A DNA stretch of 64,000 nucleotides, from assembly GCF_030230605.1 (NCBI RefSeq), contig NZ_JASPDO010000006.1, positions 1 to 64,000 of the forward strand, in the 5' to 3' direction. The notes beneath the pieces are model-generated. The model made no database searches. It was not told where the DNA came from and was given only the letters and a program-made list of their open reading frames with translations. Shown here in pieces: positions 18,545 to 27,489 of this stretch. Within the stretch, counting starts at the first letter, position 1, and every line of letters begins with the position of its first letter. Made by a program: the position numbers and the translations under genes. The DNA comes from Brevibacterium sp. UMB1308A. GTDB lineage: Bacteria > Actinomycetota > Actinomycetes > Actinomycetales > Brevibacteriaceae.

Positions 18545-21500
18545 AATACAGTGCCAAGCACATCGCTGAACGCTTGGATTTGCCAGAACCCACGGATGAG
18601 CAGTGCGCCATCATTGAAGCTGACCTCACTCCAGGAATCACGATTGCCGGGGCTGGGTCAGGTAAAACCACGGTGGTGTCTCAGCGCGTGCTCTACTTGG
18701 TTGCCAACGGGCTCGTGGAGCCTCAACAAATTATTGGGCTGACATTTACAAATAAAGCGGCCGGTGAGATGAGCGATAAGATTTCATCTCACTTCGCCAC
18801 ATTCCGCAAAAAAGAGGGCATCACTTCGCCTAGTACCGAGATGCCTACCATTCAGACATACAACTCTTTTGCATCTGGTCTAGTAAGCGAGTACGGAGCC
18901 ACGATTGGGGTTGAGCCCGATACGCAGGTTCTTGACGATGCCAGCGCGATTGAACTTGCAGATCAGATTGTTGCAACAGCTCACCCGGATTTCATCCCAG
19001 CAGGAAAATCACGTTCGAGCCTAGTGAAGGAACTCATTCAACTCGCAGGCCAAGCAAATGAACACCTGCGTACTCCTGAAGACATCATCGCGTACCTCAA
19101 CACGTGCCTTTATGCGTTTCTCAACCGTGAGTTTATTGACGATTGCGTTGCGGCAATCAAACGGAAACGAACCATTGGCCCGCAGGAAAAAGAAGACCAC
19201 ATCAGTCTTTTGCAGGAGTTGACTGCGCCTTATCTCGACGCTCCGGGCAAGCTGTGGCCAGCAGATATCGCGGAACAGGTGTTCACCCACCTTGAGTCGC
19301 TGGAAATCTGTTCCCAGATCGCTGATGTGCGGAACAAAAAACGTCTCGCACACCTTCTGGACACGTTCGCAAGCGTCAAGAATCAAAATCGTGCCATGCA
19401 GTTCTCCGATCAAGTGTCATTCGCCTATCAAGCCATGATGGCGGACCCGAACATTGTCGAGAGCGAACGCGCTAAGTGGAAAGTGGTGTTCCTTGATGAG
19501 TATCAAGACACCTCTGACAGCCAGGTAAAAATGCTCAAGACGCTGTTCGCTGGTCTTCCCATCACCGCAGTGGGTGACCCACGTCAGTCAATTTATGCGT
19601 GGCGTGGAGCGTCTGAACTGAACATCGAAGGGTTCCCACACGATTTTGTGAGTCCGGGTCAGCGAGCTGCGTCGTTCACAATGACCACAAGTTTTCGAAA
19701 CTCGCAGCGAGTACTGGCAATCGCCAACGCGATCGCAGGGCGACTCCCTGAAGACTCAGAGGACACGCGCCTTAAGCCCATCACCACGAATAATGAAGTG
19801 ACCTCACCTCTAGGGGACGTCGAGGTGAGCGTGACACAAGGGAAAACCCACCCCACGTATGTGAGCGACCAACTTGAAAGCCTGGTCGAATGGATGCGGG
19901 GCCGCACGGGCCACCGGGCCGTTCTGGTTCGTAAGCGTATGCACTTCGCTCCCGTGGCTCAGGCCTTGACTGCGGCGGGCTTTGACGTGCAGGTTGTCGG
20001 TGACGCTGGTGGCATGGGTGATCCGTTTGTCGCCGATACTGTCGCTATTCTCAATGTCGCTACTGACCCACACGCGGTGGAACACCTGATGCGGTTGCTC
20101 ACCGGCAGAGTCTGCTCACTAGGAGCACACGATCTCCGGGCGTTTAACACCATTGTTAAGAATGCCAACGCTGAAGCTTCCGCAACTCCACTCACAGCAG
20201 TTGAGTGCGTAGATAGCTTCGCCACGCGCGAGTATTCGGAACTGTCACAGCAGGCCAATGAGCGGTTGCGCAGTTTGGCGTTCAAACTCCGTGAAGTGCG
20301 TAAGAACCACGGGGGAGCCATCCATATGATTCGTACGATCATGCGTGTTTTTGATATGTCGTACGAACTTGCTTCACTGCCGCACGAACGAGCGGAATCT
20401 CACCGAGCAAACATCGATACATTCGTCTCAGCGGTATCCAGCTACGTCGCACGCAACCCTACTGTGAGCATGACGGCAGTCCTGGCCTGGCTTGAACTGG
20501 CCAACGAACACGACGCCATATCGCCTCCACCCGAATCACTCGATGAATCAGCAGTGACCATCATGACCGTGCACGCCTCAAAAGGTTTGGAGTTCGATGC
20601 AGTGGCACTCCCGTTCCTCACAATGGGAGATCTACCTACACAGCCACGGAATTACCAGGCATGGCTCACCCTAGGAGAGCTGCCCTATCCTTTGCGCGGC
20701 GATGCAACAAAACTTCCACACCTGGATTTGGCACAGGAACCACACGTATCAGTGTCCGAAATGAACAAGATGTCTAAACAAACTCAAGCAGACAAAGAGG
20801 ACATCGAAGATTTCATCGACGCTGGGAACATTGACGAGAAGCAGCTCCCCATCAGAGACCAGATTGCGCTGTATCACCGACGCCAAGAAAGGCGCTTGGC
20901 ATATGTGGCAGTCACACGCGCAAAAAAGCACCTGTGGTTAGGCGCGAGCTACTGGGGCCACCGCACAACGGCAAATCAACTTTCACCGTTTCTGCTAGAA
21001 GCAATCGGAGCGCTCAACGCTGCAGGAGCCAATATCGAGATCCCTGAGAGCGAACCTCATAAACCCGAAGGCTTACCTGTTGAAGTTCAATGGCCCCCAG
21101 TGATCTCCGAAGCTGAACAGAAGAAACAGAGCCGTACACGTGACTTTGTTCGTCAACAGGTGCCGTTGGACCTCAACAGTACTGTGAACATTGGCGATGA
21201 AGGTTTTCACCGAGTCGTCGCTCGCGTTCAGAAGATCATGCACGACGCGCGTCCACAACCACCTCGGGTTCCTCAACGCATGTCCACAACAGGCCTGGTG
21301 AAGTACCGTGCCGACGCAGAGGCATACATGCGTGAATTTCAACGGCCAATGCCGCAACAACCCAGTGAATACGCGGCACTGGGAACAGCGTTTCACGCGT
21401 GGGTTGAAAGTCACTTTGGGCAGTCGGCTCTCACCGACATTCACGAAGCTCAGATGCGAAAAGCCCTTCCGGCACATGTGCGCAAACGGTTTGATGAGTT

Positions 21501-21852
21501 GGTTGTCACATTTGAACGATCCGCATACGCCAACCGAGTGCCTCACGCCGTTGAATTGCCATTTGAGTTAGAACTGGGCGGAAGGAAGGTGCCTGGCAAG
21601 ATCGACGCTGTTTTCAAGGATGGTGACCGCGTCACGGTCGTGGACTGGAAGACGGGCAGGAAGCCATCGGCAGACATTCTGGACACCATGGCCACCCAGC
21701 TCGCTATCTATGTTCATGCGGTGCAGAAACTGCCGGAATACGCTGACTGTGAAGTGGGGGCAGAGTTCTACTTTGTGGGAAGTGACGAAACTTTCACACC
21801 AGACACGTTGCCCACTCTCGACATCGCAGGAATCCTTGACGACGCGCCTTAA
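18541..21852 (+). CDS. adnB: AdnB-like helicase-nuclease subunit
   Basis: The second motor-nuclease of AdnAB, 1103 residues. Superfamily 1 helicase motifs are complete: Walker A GAGSGKTTV (about 37-45), DEYQDTSDSQ, GDPRQSIYAWRGA, VTIMTVHASKGLEFDAV and VAVTRAKKHL. The C-terminal RecB-like nuclease has GTAFHAWVESHF, the metal-binding DWKTGRKPS and QLAIYVHAV. It probably is the lead translocase in end resection. The gene starts inside the end of adnA and is followed by a convergent phosphotransferase-like gene. Confidence 0.93.
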   Translation: MKYSAKHIAERLDLPEPTDEQCAIIEADLTPGITIAGAGSGKTTVVSQRVLYLVANGLVEPQQIIGLTFTNKAAGEMSDKISSHFATFRKKEGITSPSTEMPTIQTYNSFASGLVSEYGATIGVEPDTQVLDDASAIELADQIVATAHPDFIPAGKSRSSLVKELIQLAGQANEHLRTPEDIIAYLNTCLYAFLNREFIDDCVAAIKRKRTIGPQEKEDHISLLQELTAPYLDAPGKLWPADIAEQVFTHLESLEICSQIADVRNKKRLAHLLDTFASVKNQNRAMQFSDQVSFAYQAMMADPNIVESERAKWKVVFLDEYQDTSDSQVKMLKTLFAGLPITAVGDPRQSIYAWRGASELNIEGFPHDFVSPGQRAASFTMTTSFRNSQRVLAIANAIAGRLPEDSEDTRLKPITTNNEVTSPLGDVEVSVTQGKTHPTYVSDQLESLVEWMRGRTGHRAVLVRKRMHFAPVAQALTAAGFDVQVVGDAGGMGDPFVADTVAILNVATDPHAVEHLMRLLTGRVCSLGAHDLRAFNTIVKNANAEASATPLTAVECVDSFATREYSELSQQANERLRSLAFKLREVRKNHGGAIHMIRTIMRVFDMSYELASLPHERAESHRANIDTFVSAVSSYVARNPTVSMTAVLAWLELANEHDAISPPPESLDESAVTIMTVHASKGLEFDAVALPFLTMGDLPTQPRNYQAWLTLGELPYPLRGDATKLPHLDLAQEPHVSVSEMNKMSKQTQADKEDIEDFIDAGNIDEKQLPIRDQIALYHRRQERRLAYVAVTRAKKHLWLGASYWGHRTTANQLSPFLLEAIGALNAAGANIEIPESEPHKPEGLPVEVQWPPVISEAEQKKQSRTRDFVRQQVPLDLNSTVNIGDEGFHRVVARVQKIMHDARPQPPRVPQRMSTTGLVKYRADAEAYMREFQRPMPQQPSEYAALGTAFHAWVESHFGQSALTDIHEAQMRKALPAHVRKRFDELVVTFERSAYANRVPHAVELPFELELGGRKVPGKIDAVFKDGDRVTVVDWKTGRKPSADILDTMATQLAIYVHAVQKLPEYADCEVGAEFYFVGSDETFTPDTLPTLDIAGILDDAP

Positions 21853-21881
21853 GCACGCGCGCCTGAAACACTGGAGAACAG

Positions 21882-22973
21882 TTACGTGTCGATCCGGTTG
21901 GTGGGGATAGAGTCCTCGTCATCCGGGTCGAGCGCGGAGTCTTTGGTAGGGATATCGGTGGTGGCAATGTTCTCGGCACTGTCTTCGGTGCCACTGACAG
22001 CGACACCGGCACTTGCGGGACGGAACTTGTCTTCCTCAATGGGTCGGCGGGAAACCTCGTCAGGGGCAACGACCTCGGCGAAATTACGCAACATTTCAGC
22101 CGCCTCATCCACGCTGTGCTTGTCACCACTGTCAACCGCGGTGAGCAAGAGCTCTACCATGACAAACTCGTTCATCAAGTCAATGCGCTGACGCAGCCCC
22201 GGGTCATCAACCTCACGGTGTGTGGCGTAGTGTTCGAGGAACTCCTCAAAACTGTTCGGCGATAGCAGAGCGCTTGCGGCGGCTAAGTCGACGGCTGGGT
22301 CGCCCACGCGAAGCCGGTGAATATCAGTGAGCGCGACAATGTGCTCACCGTCGCACCGCAGCGCGTCAACATCGATCGCGTCGTGGATAGGGGCGGGAAG
22401 GAAGTGCCACGCCGAGGCGGTTTCCAGCACCCGCTCCCACCTTTCCAAAAGCGGGGTAGGAACCTTGCGGGTGCCTGCCGCACGGTCAAGGTTGTCCAAA
22501 AGCTGTTCGCGCGTTTCCTGGGGTTCTTGCGCCACCAGCCCTGAATCCGCAACCGCGCCCGCATCGCAACTGTGCAAAATGGCCAGGGTGCGCGCGAGTG
22601 ACTCGATGAGTGAGGGCTGTTCTGCAAAATCCTGGGTTGAAACGGGAACACCTGGGAGTGGGTCTGCGACCACTAGGGTGCTACGGGCATCAGTGAGCTC
22701 ACCTTTTGCAAATGCCTGCGAAGCGACCGTGCGAGGAACCGTAAAAGGGGCGTCTTTGGGCAGAACTGAGCGCAAAACTGCCGATGCGACATCGCTGGCA
22801 CCTGCGTCAACCGCCTGTTTCTCGTTCCACAGCGAGACCGTGTATGAAGTGTCACCTTGCGACATCAGCAATCGGAGGCCACGGGGGTCGTCCAAGGGCA
22901 TCCACTTGTCAGGTGTGAACTGCTCGAGGATCGAATGGGCCGCTGCGATCATGCGAAGGTATACCGTATCCAC
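21882..22973 (-). CDS. Degenerate APH-fold phosphotransferase-like protein
   Basis: A 363-residue protein with an aminoglycoside/macrolide phosphotransferase fold, of the kind that sits between AdnB and NudC in many actinobacteria. The catalytic loop HGDxxxxN reads HDAIDVDA here, so both the catalytic Asp and the Asn are replaced, while the later LTDIHRLRVGDPAVDLA is kept. It is therefore probably not a kinase. The last 75 residues are acidic and disordered-looking. GTG 22973 lies 6 bases after a TACATT box; ATG 22952 is an alternative. Confidence 0.75.
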   Translation of the reverse strand: MDTVYLRMIAAAHSILEQFTPDKWMPLDDPRGLRLLMSQGDTSYTVSLWNEKQAVDAGASDVASAVLRSVLPKDAPFTVPRTVASQAFAKGELTDARSTLVVADPLPGVPVSTQDFAEQPSLIESLARTLAILHSCDAGAVADSGLVAQEPQETREQLLDNLDRAAGTRKVPTPLLERWERVLETASAWHFLPAPIHDAIDVDALRCDGEHIVALTDIHRLRVGDPAVDLAAASALLSPNSFEEFLEHYATHREVDDPGLRQRIDLMNEFVMVELLLTAVDSGDKHSVDEAAEMLRNFAEVVAPDEVSRRPIEEDKFRPASAGVAVSGTEDSAENIATTDIPTKDSALDPDDEDSIPTNRIDT

Positions 22974-22979
22974 TCTTCC

Positions 22980-22985
22980 AATGTA
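22980..22985 (-). promoter_or_regulatory. -10 box of the phosphotransferase-like gene
   Basis: TACATT on the reverse strand, 6 bases before GTG 22973. Confidence 0.35.
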
Positions 22986-23099
22986 CCCGCACCTGCAAAC
23001 GATCACGCTGTGGAGAAAAGGTGTGTCAGACCCTTTCGCTAGGGTTGATCACAACGGACGCTGACGCGTGGATAAGGAACTTCCTGAAAGGGGCGCACC

Positions 23100-24080
23100 A
23101 TGAAGAACTCGTACACGATCACACCAGCGAGTCTTGCGCGCTCAGACGTGTGGCGGAACCACCGTGCGCGTGGTTCAGACGGCTCCCTGACCGAGGTGCT
23201 GGCCCGGTCTGGTACGCGCATTGTGTGCTCCCACCATGGCTATCTGCTGGTGTCCTCAGGTGGCCTTCACCGGTTTTCGGTGTCTGATGTCGAGAAGCTC
23301 GCGATGACCGGGACCCGCATCTACTTGGGTGAAACAGATGCCGGTGACGTTGTTGGGATTGACATTGACGACGAAACTAAAGCGCGCATCGACAACCATG
23401 TGAACCGGCCGGGAGCATCAGCCGAGGACTACCTCGACGCGCCAGCCCAGAGCATCCACGTGAGCGATCCTGTGTGGTTTGACTTACGGACCATCGCTTT
23501 AGACCTTTCAGTCACAGATACCGGACTGGCCACAGCCCTTGTCGCGGTAGGCAATTGGCACCGCACCCACACTCACTCACCGCGCAATGGGAAGCCCACA
23601 ACGGCCTCGGCGGGGGGATGGGTGCGCACCGACACCAGCACGGGCAGCGAACACTTCCCCCGGACCGACCCTGCCGTCATCATGGCGGTCATTCATACAG
23701 ACCCTGACGGTACTGAACGTATTTTGCTGGGGAACAACGTCATGTGGCCGCAGGGGCGGTACTCTCTGCTGGCAGGATTCGTCGAACCAGGTGAAACGCT
23801 CGAAGCTGCGGTGGTACGCGAAGTCCGCGAAGAAGCTGGCGTGATTTGTGAAGATCCGCAGTACGTTGGTTCGCAGCCGTGGCCGTTTCCGTGTTCGCTC
23901 ATGTTGGGGTTCTTTGCTCGGGCCCAGTCACGGGAGGCGTGCGCTGACTTTGATGAAATGCGGACGGTTCGTTGGTTTACGCGAAGCGAGCTTGAGCAAG
24001 AGATCGAGGCAGGCACCGTTTCTATTCCTGGACAGGTATCGATTGCGGGGCAGATGCTGGACAGGTGGATGAGTGCGTGA
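23100..24080 (+). CDS. nudC: NAD+ diphosphatase / NAD-decapping Nudix hydrolase, lacking the zinc-ribbon cysteines
   Basis: NudC cleaves NADH/NAD+ (and NAD caps of RNA) to NMN plus AMP. The 326-residue protein has an N-terminal NudC domain, then a Nudix domain with the box GFVEPGETLEAAVVREV ending REEAGV (about 223-245) and the diagnostic SQPWPFP (about 258). The usual four-cysteine zinc ribbon before the PRTDPAVI segment is replaced by WHRTHTHSPRNGKPT with no cysteines. Start has AAGGGG upstream. Overlaps uvrD2 by 4 bp. Confidence 0.9.
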   Translation: MKNSYTITPASLARSDVWRNHRARGSDGSLTEVLARSGTRIVCSHHGYLLVSSGGLHRFSVSDVEKLAMTGTRIYLGETDAGDVVGIDIDDETKARIDNHVNRPGASAEDYLDAPAQSIHVSDPVWFDLRTIALDLSVTDTGLATALVAVGNWHRTHTHSPRNGKPTTASAGGWVRTDTSTGSEHFPRTDPAVIMAVIHTDPDGTERILLGNNVMWPQGRYSLLAGFVEPGETLEAAVVREVREEAGVICEDPQYVGSQPWPFPCSLMLGFFARAQSREACADFDEMRTVRWFTRSELEQEIEAGTVSIPGQVSIAGQMLDRWMSA

Positions 24081-26113
24081 ACGAACTACTCGATAACCTC
24101 GACCCCGAACAGCGTGAAGTCGTCACCCACGAAGGTGGCCCACTCGTTGTGCTCGCGGGAGCTGGAACAGGTAAGACGCGCGCCATCACCCATAGGATCG
24201 CTTACGGAGCACACACTGGACACCTCCCTTCTCACCATGTGCTCGCTCTGACCTTCACCGCGAAGGCGGCAGGGGAGATGCGTTCCCGGCTTCGCGGACT
24301 GGGTGTTCCTCAGGTTCAAGCGCGCACATTTCACTCCGCTGCTTTGAGGCAGTTGAGATACTTCTGGAAAGACTTTGCGCAAGGCCCGTTTCCGGAACTC
24401 ATGGACGGCAAGCACCGTCCGTTGGGTCGAATCCTGTCAGGGCTAGGCATTGAACCGGAACGCGAAACCATTCGCGATATCTCAGCGGAGCTGGAATACG
24501 CTGCAGTGAATCTTGTCGGGATCGACGACTATCCGCAGTTTGCGCAGTCCCGTGAACTACCACCCGGGATTGATACCACTGCCATGGTTGAGATCATGCG
24601 CGCCTACGCAGAGTACAAGACCACTAACCGGCTCATTGATTACCAGGATGTGCTGTTGATCCTGTCCGGAGTCATGGCCAGCACACCCCACATCGCAGCC
24701 CAAATTCACCAACAGTACCGGCACTTCGTTGTGGACGAATTCCAAGACGTTTCACCTATCCAGTACGAACTGCTGAAGAACTGGTTGGGCCAGCGCGACA
24801 GCTTGTGTGTCGTGGGGGATCCGGCTCAGACCATTTACACGTTCGCTGGAGCTCGGGACAGCTACCTCATGAACTTAGGCAACGTGTTGCCTCAAGCCAG
24901 AACGATTTCGCTTGTACGTAATTACCGGTCAACGCCACCCATCGTTGAAGCAGCAAACCGGGTGCTTGCCCACACCGGACGAAACCGGATGGTTTTGCAA
25001 CCTCAGAGAACCGGGGGAGTGCCGCCCTCGTTCCATGAGTACCCTGATGACGCGTCAGAGGCAGCCGGGGTGGCTCAACGTATTGCGGCTCAGATCAGCA
25101 GCGGTGTGCCTGCAAGCGACATTGCGATTCTTTTTCGGACCAACGGGCAAAGTCCCGCTTTTGAACACGCGCTCGATGAGCACGGCATCCACTATCTGGT
25201 GCGTGGCGGAGAACAGTTCTTTGCACGCCCGGAAGTTCGACAGGCTGGCGCGCTCTTACGCGCCAACATGTCACAAGGAAAGACAGGAAAACTCGATACG
25301 GTCGTGTCGGATCTGTTGACGACTCTGGGGTGGCAAGAAGTGGGTCCGCGCGTCCACGGGGCTGTGCGAGCGCGCTGGGAATCCCTCAACGCCCTGGTGA
25401 ACCTCGCAGCTGACATGCAACAGGAAAGCGAACTTCCGGTACCGCTCAGTGAGTTTGTCGCTGAACTTGAACAACGAGCAGAAGCCCAACATGCGCCAAG
25501 CGTTCAGGGAGTGACCTTGGCGAGCGTACACGCCGCTAAAGGCCTGGAGTGGCCACACGTGTATCTGGTGGGAATGTCAGAAGGGCTCATGCCCATTTCA
25601 TATGCGTCAACACCTCTGGAAATCGCTGAAGAACGGCGACTGTTTTACGTTGCGGTGACGCGGGCACAAGATTCGCTGACCGTGAGCTGGTCACAAGCAC
25701 GCCAAGCGAGTTCGCAGTCAACCCGGAAACCCTCGCGGTTCATCAGCGAAATGCGTGGACATACTCCCACCCACCGCGAACGTCGGGGACACACTCGCAG
25801 ATCGTCAGCGCGCACATGTGGGTGTGGAAATCCACTTGTCAGTGCGCAAGAACGTCGCGACAAGGTATGCCACGAATGTAGCCAGGCAGTCGACGAAAAC
25901 CTGGTGAACACGTTAAAAGAATGGCGTACACAGACCGCGCGTGAACTCAGCGTCCCCGCTTATATGGTGCTCACCACGGCGACTTTACTGGCGATCGCGC
26001 AAGCGCGTCCGCACACGCTTGATGATCTGGGACAGATTTCGGGGATTGGTCCGGTGAAGCTGGGGCAGTTTGGTCAAGACATACTTGAGGTCGTGAGGTC
26101 TTCAAGCACTTGA
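24077..26113 (+). CDS. uvrD2: UvrD2-type superfamily 1 DNA helicase with tetracysteine and HRDC domains
   Basis: A 678-residue 3'-5' helicase. Motifs: Walker A AGAGTGKTRA (about 28), VDEFQDVSPIQ, GDPAQTIYTFAGA, SVHAAKGLEWPHVYLVG and FYVAVTRAQDSL. As in mycobacterial UvrD2, the C-terminus has a tetracysteine element (RTCGCGNP ... VCHEC, about 575-600) and an HRDC domain (about 608-678) with ISGIGPVKLGQFG. GTG 24077 overlaps the nudC stop, better than an ATG at 24065 inside nudC. Its 3' end overlaps the convergent ThiF-like gene by 40 bp. Confidence 0.92.
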   Translation: MNELLDNLDPEQREVVTHEGGPLVVLAGAGTGKTRAITHRIAYGAHTGHLPSHHVLALTFTAKAAGEMRSRLRGLGVPQVQARTFHSAALRQLRYFWKDFAQGPFPELMDGKHRPLGRILSGLGIEPERETIRDISAELEYAAVNLVGIDDYPQFAQSRELPPGIDTTAMVEIMRAYAEYKTTNRLIDYQDVLLILSGVMASTPHIAAQIHQQYRHFVVDEFQDVSPIQYELLKNWLGQRDSLCVVGDPAQTIYTFAGARDSYLMNLGNVLPQARTISLVRNYRSTPPIVEAANRVLAHTGRNRMVLQPQRTGGVPPSFHEYPDDASEAAGVAQRIAAQISSGVPASDIAILFRTNGQSPAFEHALDEHGIHYLVRGGEQFFARPEVRQAGALLRANMSQGKTGKLDTVVSDLLTTLGWQEVGPRVHGAVRARWESLNALVNLAADMQQESELPVPLSEFVAELEQRAEAQHAPSVQGVTLASVHAAKGLEWPHVYLVGMSEGLMPISYASTPLEIAEERRLFYVAVTRAQDSLTVSWSQARQASSQSTRKPSRFISEMRGHTPTHRERRGHTRRSSARTCGCGNPLVSAQERRDKVCHECSQAVDENLVNTLKEWRTQTARELSVPAYMVLTTATLLAIAQARPHTLDDLGQISGIGPVKLGQFGQDILEVVRSSST

Positions 26114-26970
26114 GCCATACGGCAGTCACACGCGGTATGGAATTGCGCCACCTCGGAAGTCGTTTCGCCGGCGAGCCCTACCCGGTGGGTTTGCGGGACG
26201 GTGAAATCTTCCAGCACGTGCTCGCGAAGCACACGCGCACAGGTGACGAGTGACGACCACGCAAGCAAGGGGTCTACGCGCTGGGCTGAAGGTGCTTGTT
26301 CGCGTATGCCTCGCCACCCAGTCATCCATTCGTCATCGACATCGATCACATAGTGGGTCAGACAGGCAAGACACGGAGTGAGACTGGGGCGAACCACATG
26401 GGTGACAGTGGCCTGTGCCTGTTGCACGCACACGCTGACATGCTGCGTCCCAGAATCCTGCAGGGAACGGGCGCCCATGAGATCGGGAACCCACACTGAA
26501 GTGACAACGACGATCGCACCATCTCTGATTGTCGCCTGAAGAACGGACATGGCAGACGTGACGCTAAACCCACACGCTGAAAGCAGTTTGGCAAGCTCAG
26601 GTGCAAGAGGCCCCACGCACACGACTCTCTGGTTCTTCAGCGCCACAAGTAACTCACTGGGGTTCGCCCCGCGCGAATGTGCCACTGCGTCAACCTGGTG
26701 AGTCACCGGCGTGGTGTGTAACTGTACGCGGGGAACCAAAGCCTGCGACTCTTCCAACAAACTCAGCAGTGAGGCTGTGCGCTCATGTGTGAGACCTAGC
26801 TGCGACGCTTTATCGGCTAGAACTTCAGGCGATATCCCCATCTTGATGAGCTCGATCAGCTCGCGGTCGGCCACACTCAAACCATCGATAAGAACCGGGT
26901 CGTCAATTCCGATTTGTAAACACGAGGACGAACGCCACACCAGTGGCACCGATCTGTTGAACATCAGCAT
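26074..26970 (-). CDS. ThiF/E1-like protein of the conserved UvrD2 neighbourhood
   Basis: A 298-residue protein. The N-terminal third looks like a small helical/winged domain, the middle has a Rossmann-like NQRVVCVGPLAPELAKLLSA (about 130-150), and the C-terminal part has PSLTPCLACLTHYVIDVDD, matching the PCLxCL signature of actinobacterial ThiF-family proteins found beside uvrD2. The ATP-binding glycine-rich loop of true E1 enzymes is poorly conserved, so activity is doubtful. ATG 26970 follows AGGAGGTG at 7-8 bases; the frame's upstream extension is rejected. Confidence 0.65.
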   Translation of the reverse strand: MLMFNRSVPLVWRSSSCLQIGIDDPVLIDGLSVADRELIELIKMGISPEVLADKASQLGLTHERTASLLSLLEESQALVPRVQLHTTPVTHQVDAVAHSRGANPSELLVALKNQRVVCVGPLAPELAKLLSACGFSVTSAMSVLQATIRDGAIVVVTSVWVPDLMGARSLQDSGTQHVSVCVQQAQATVTHVVRPSLTPCLACLTHYVIDVDDEWMTGWRGIREQAPSAQRVDPLLAWSSLVTCARVLREHVLEDFTVPQTHRVGLAGETTSEVAQFHTACDCRMAQVLEDLTTSSMS

Positions 26971-27033
26971 TCGTCTCACCTCCTCTTTTAGCGTAGGAAG
27001 ACGCACGCTCGAAAAGAAGAGGGCCAAGAAAAA

Positions 27034-27042
27034 TGTGGATAA
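27034..27042 (-). promoter_or_regulatory. DnaA box 1
   Basis: TTATCCACA on the reverse strand, perfect match to the DnaA consensus. Confidence 0.7.
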
Positions 27043-27067
27043 CCTGTTGATATTTCGCGTAAACACG

Positions 27068-27134
27068 CGAACGAGGAGACGTTCTAACTGGGTTATCCAC
27101 AGGGAAATACCCAGATGAACAGTCTCCTCGTTCG
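27068..27134. repeat. Cruciform with a DnaA box in its loop
   Basis: Left arm 27068-27084 pairs with right arm 27117-27134 over 17 bp with one bulged A (27121). Inside, CTGGGT (27088-27093) pairs with ACCCAG (27109-27114). The 15-base apical loop plus one stem base contains TTATCCACA (27093-27101). No T-run follows, so it is not an ordinary terminator. Confidence 0.8.
27093..27101 (+). promoter_or_regulatory. DnaA box 2
   Basis: TTATCCACA, perfect, at the tip of the cruciform. Confidence 0.7.
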
Positions 27135-27155
27135 TGGAGTCTCGCAGCCGCGCGC

Positions 27156-27189
27156 GGACTTCATAGACCTTCCCCTTGCCATGAAGTCC
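27156..27189. repeat. Inverted repeat, 9-bp arms
   Basis: GGACTTCAT (27156-27164) and ATGAAGTCC (27181-27189) form a perfect hairpin with a 16-base loop. Confidence 0.7.
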
Positions 27190-27248
27190 GGGTTTTCCGC
27201 GAGTCTGAGATAAAAACTTAGACCTTTATGACTCCGTGATCAATTTCG

Positions 27249-27257
27249 TTATCCACA
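27249..27257 (+). promoter_or_regulatory. DnaA box 3
   Basis: TTATCCACA, perfect. Confidence 0.7.
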
Positions 27258-27304
27258 GATGATGTGGAATGTTCGGGTTCTGTTGTGTACGTATGTGCGT
27301 AATC

Positions 27305-27313
27305 TGTGGACAA
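27305..27313 (-). promoter_or_regulatory. DnaA box 4
   Basis: TTGTCCACA on the reverse strand, the form preferred in high-GC actinobacteria. A further one-mismatch box TCATCCACA lies at 27436-27428. Confidence 0.7.
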
Positions 27314-27489
27314 CAGTGTGCGTAACGACAGAAAAATGTGCCTTTCCACGTGGGTCTCACCAACCTAAATCCCCGGTAAGTGGCCTAAAAGCCTGGCTTC
27401 CATCCATGTTCCACACGTTGCAAACCATGTGGATGAAAAAACTTTTTGTGCAACGGCGTGTTGAATGTCATCTGATACAACTGATTGCT

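Larger units (their letters stand above)
26971..27489. other. 519-bp divergent intergenic region with a DnaA-box cluster
   Basis: No gene is credible here. It contains four perfect DnaA boxes (27034, 27093, 27249, 27305), one near match (27428), a large cruciform (27068-27134) and a second hairpin (27156-27189). It lies between divergent genes, so it must also hold their promoters. Confidence 0.75.

Noticed and set aside
26971..27489. The DnaA-box region as the chromosomal origin oriC
   Set aside because: No dnaA, dnaN, rpmH or gyrase genes lie nearby, which flank oriC in actinobacteria. A secondary cluster is the more cautious reading.
27259..27489. Upstream extension of the YgjP-type gene into the DnaA-box region
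   Set aside because: It lacks a ribosome binding site and family similarity, and would cover two DnaA boxes.
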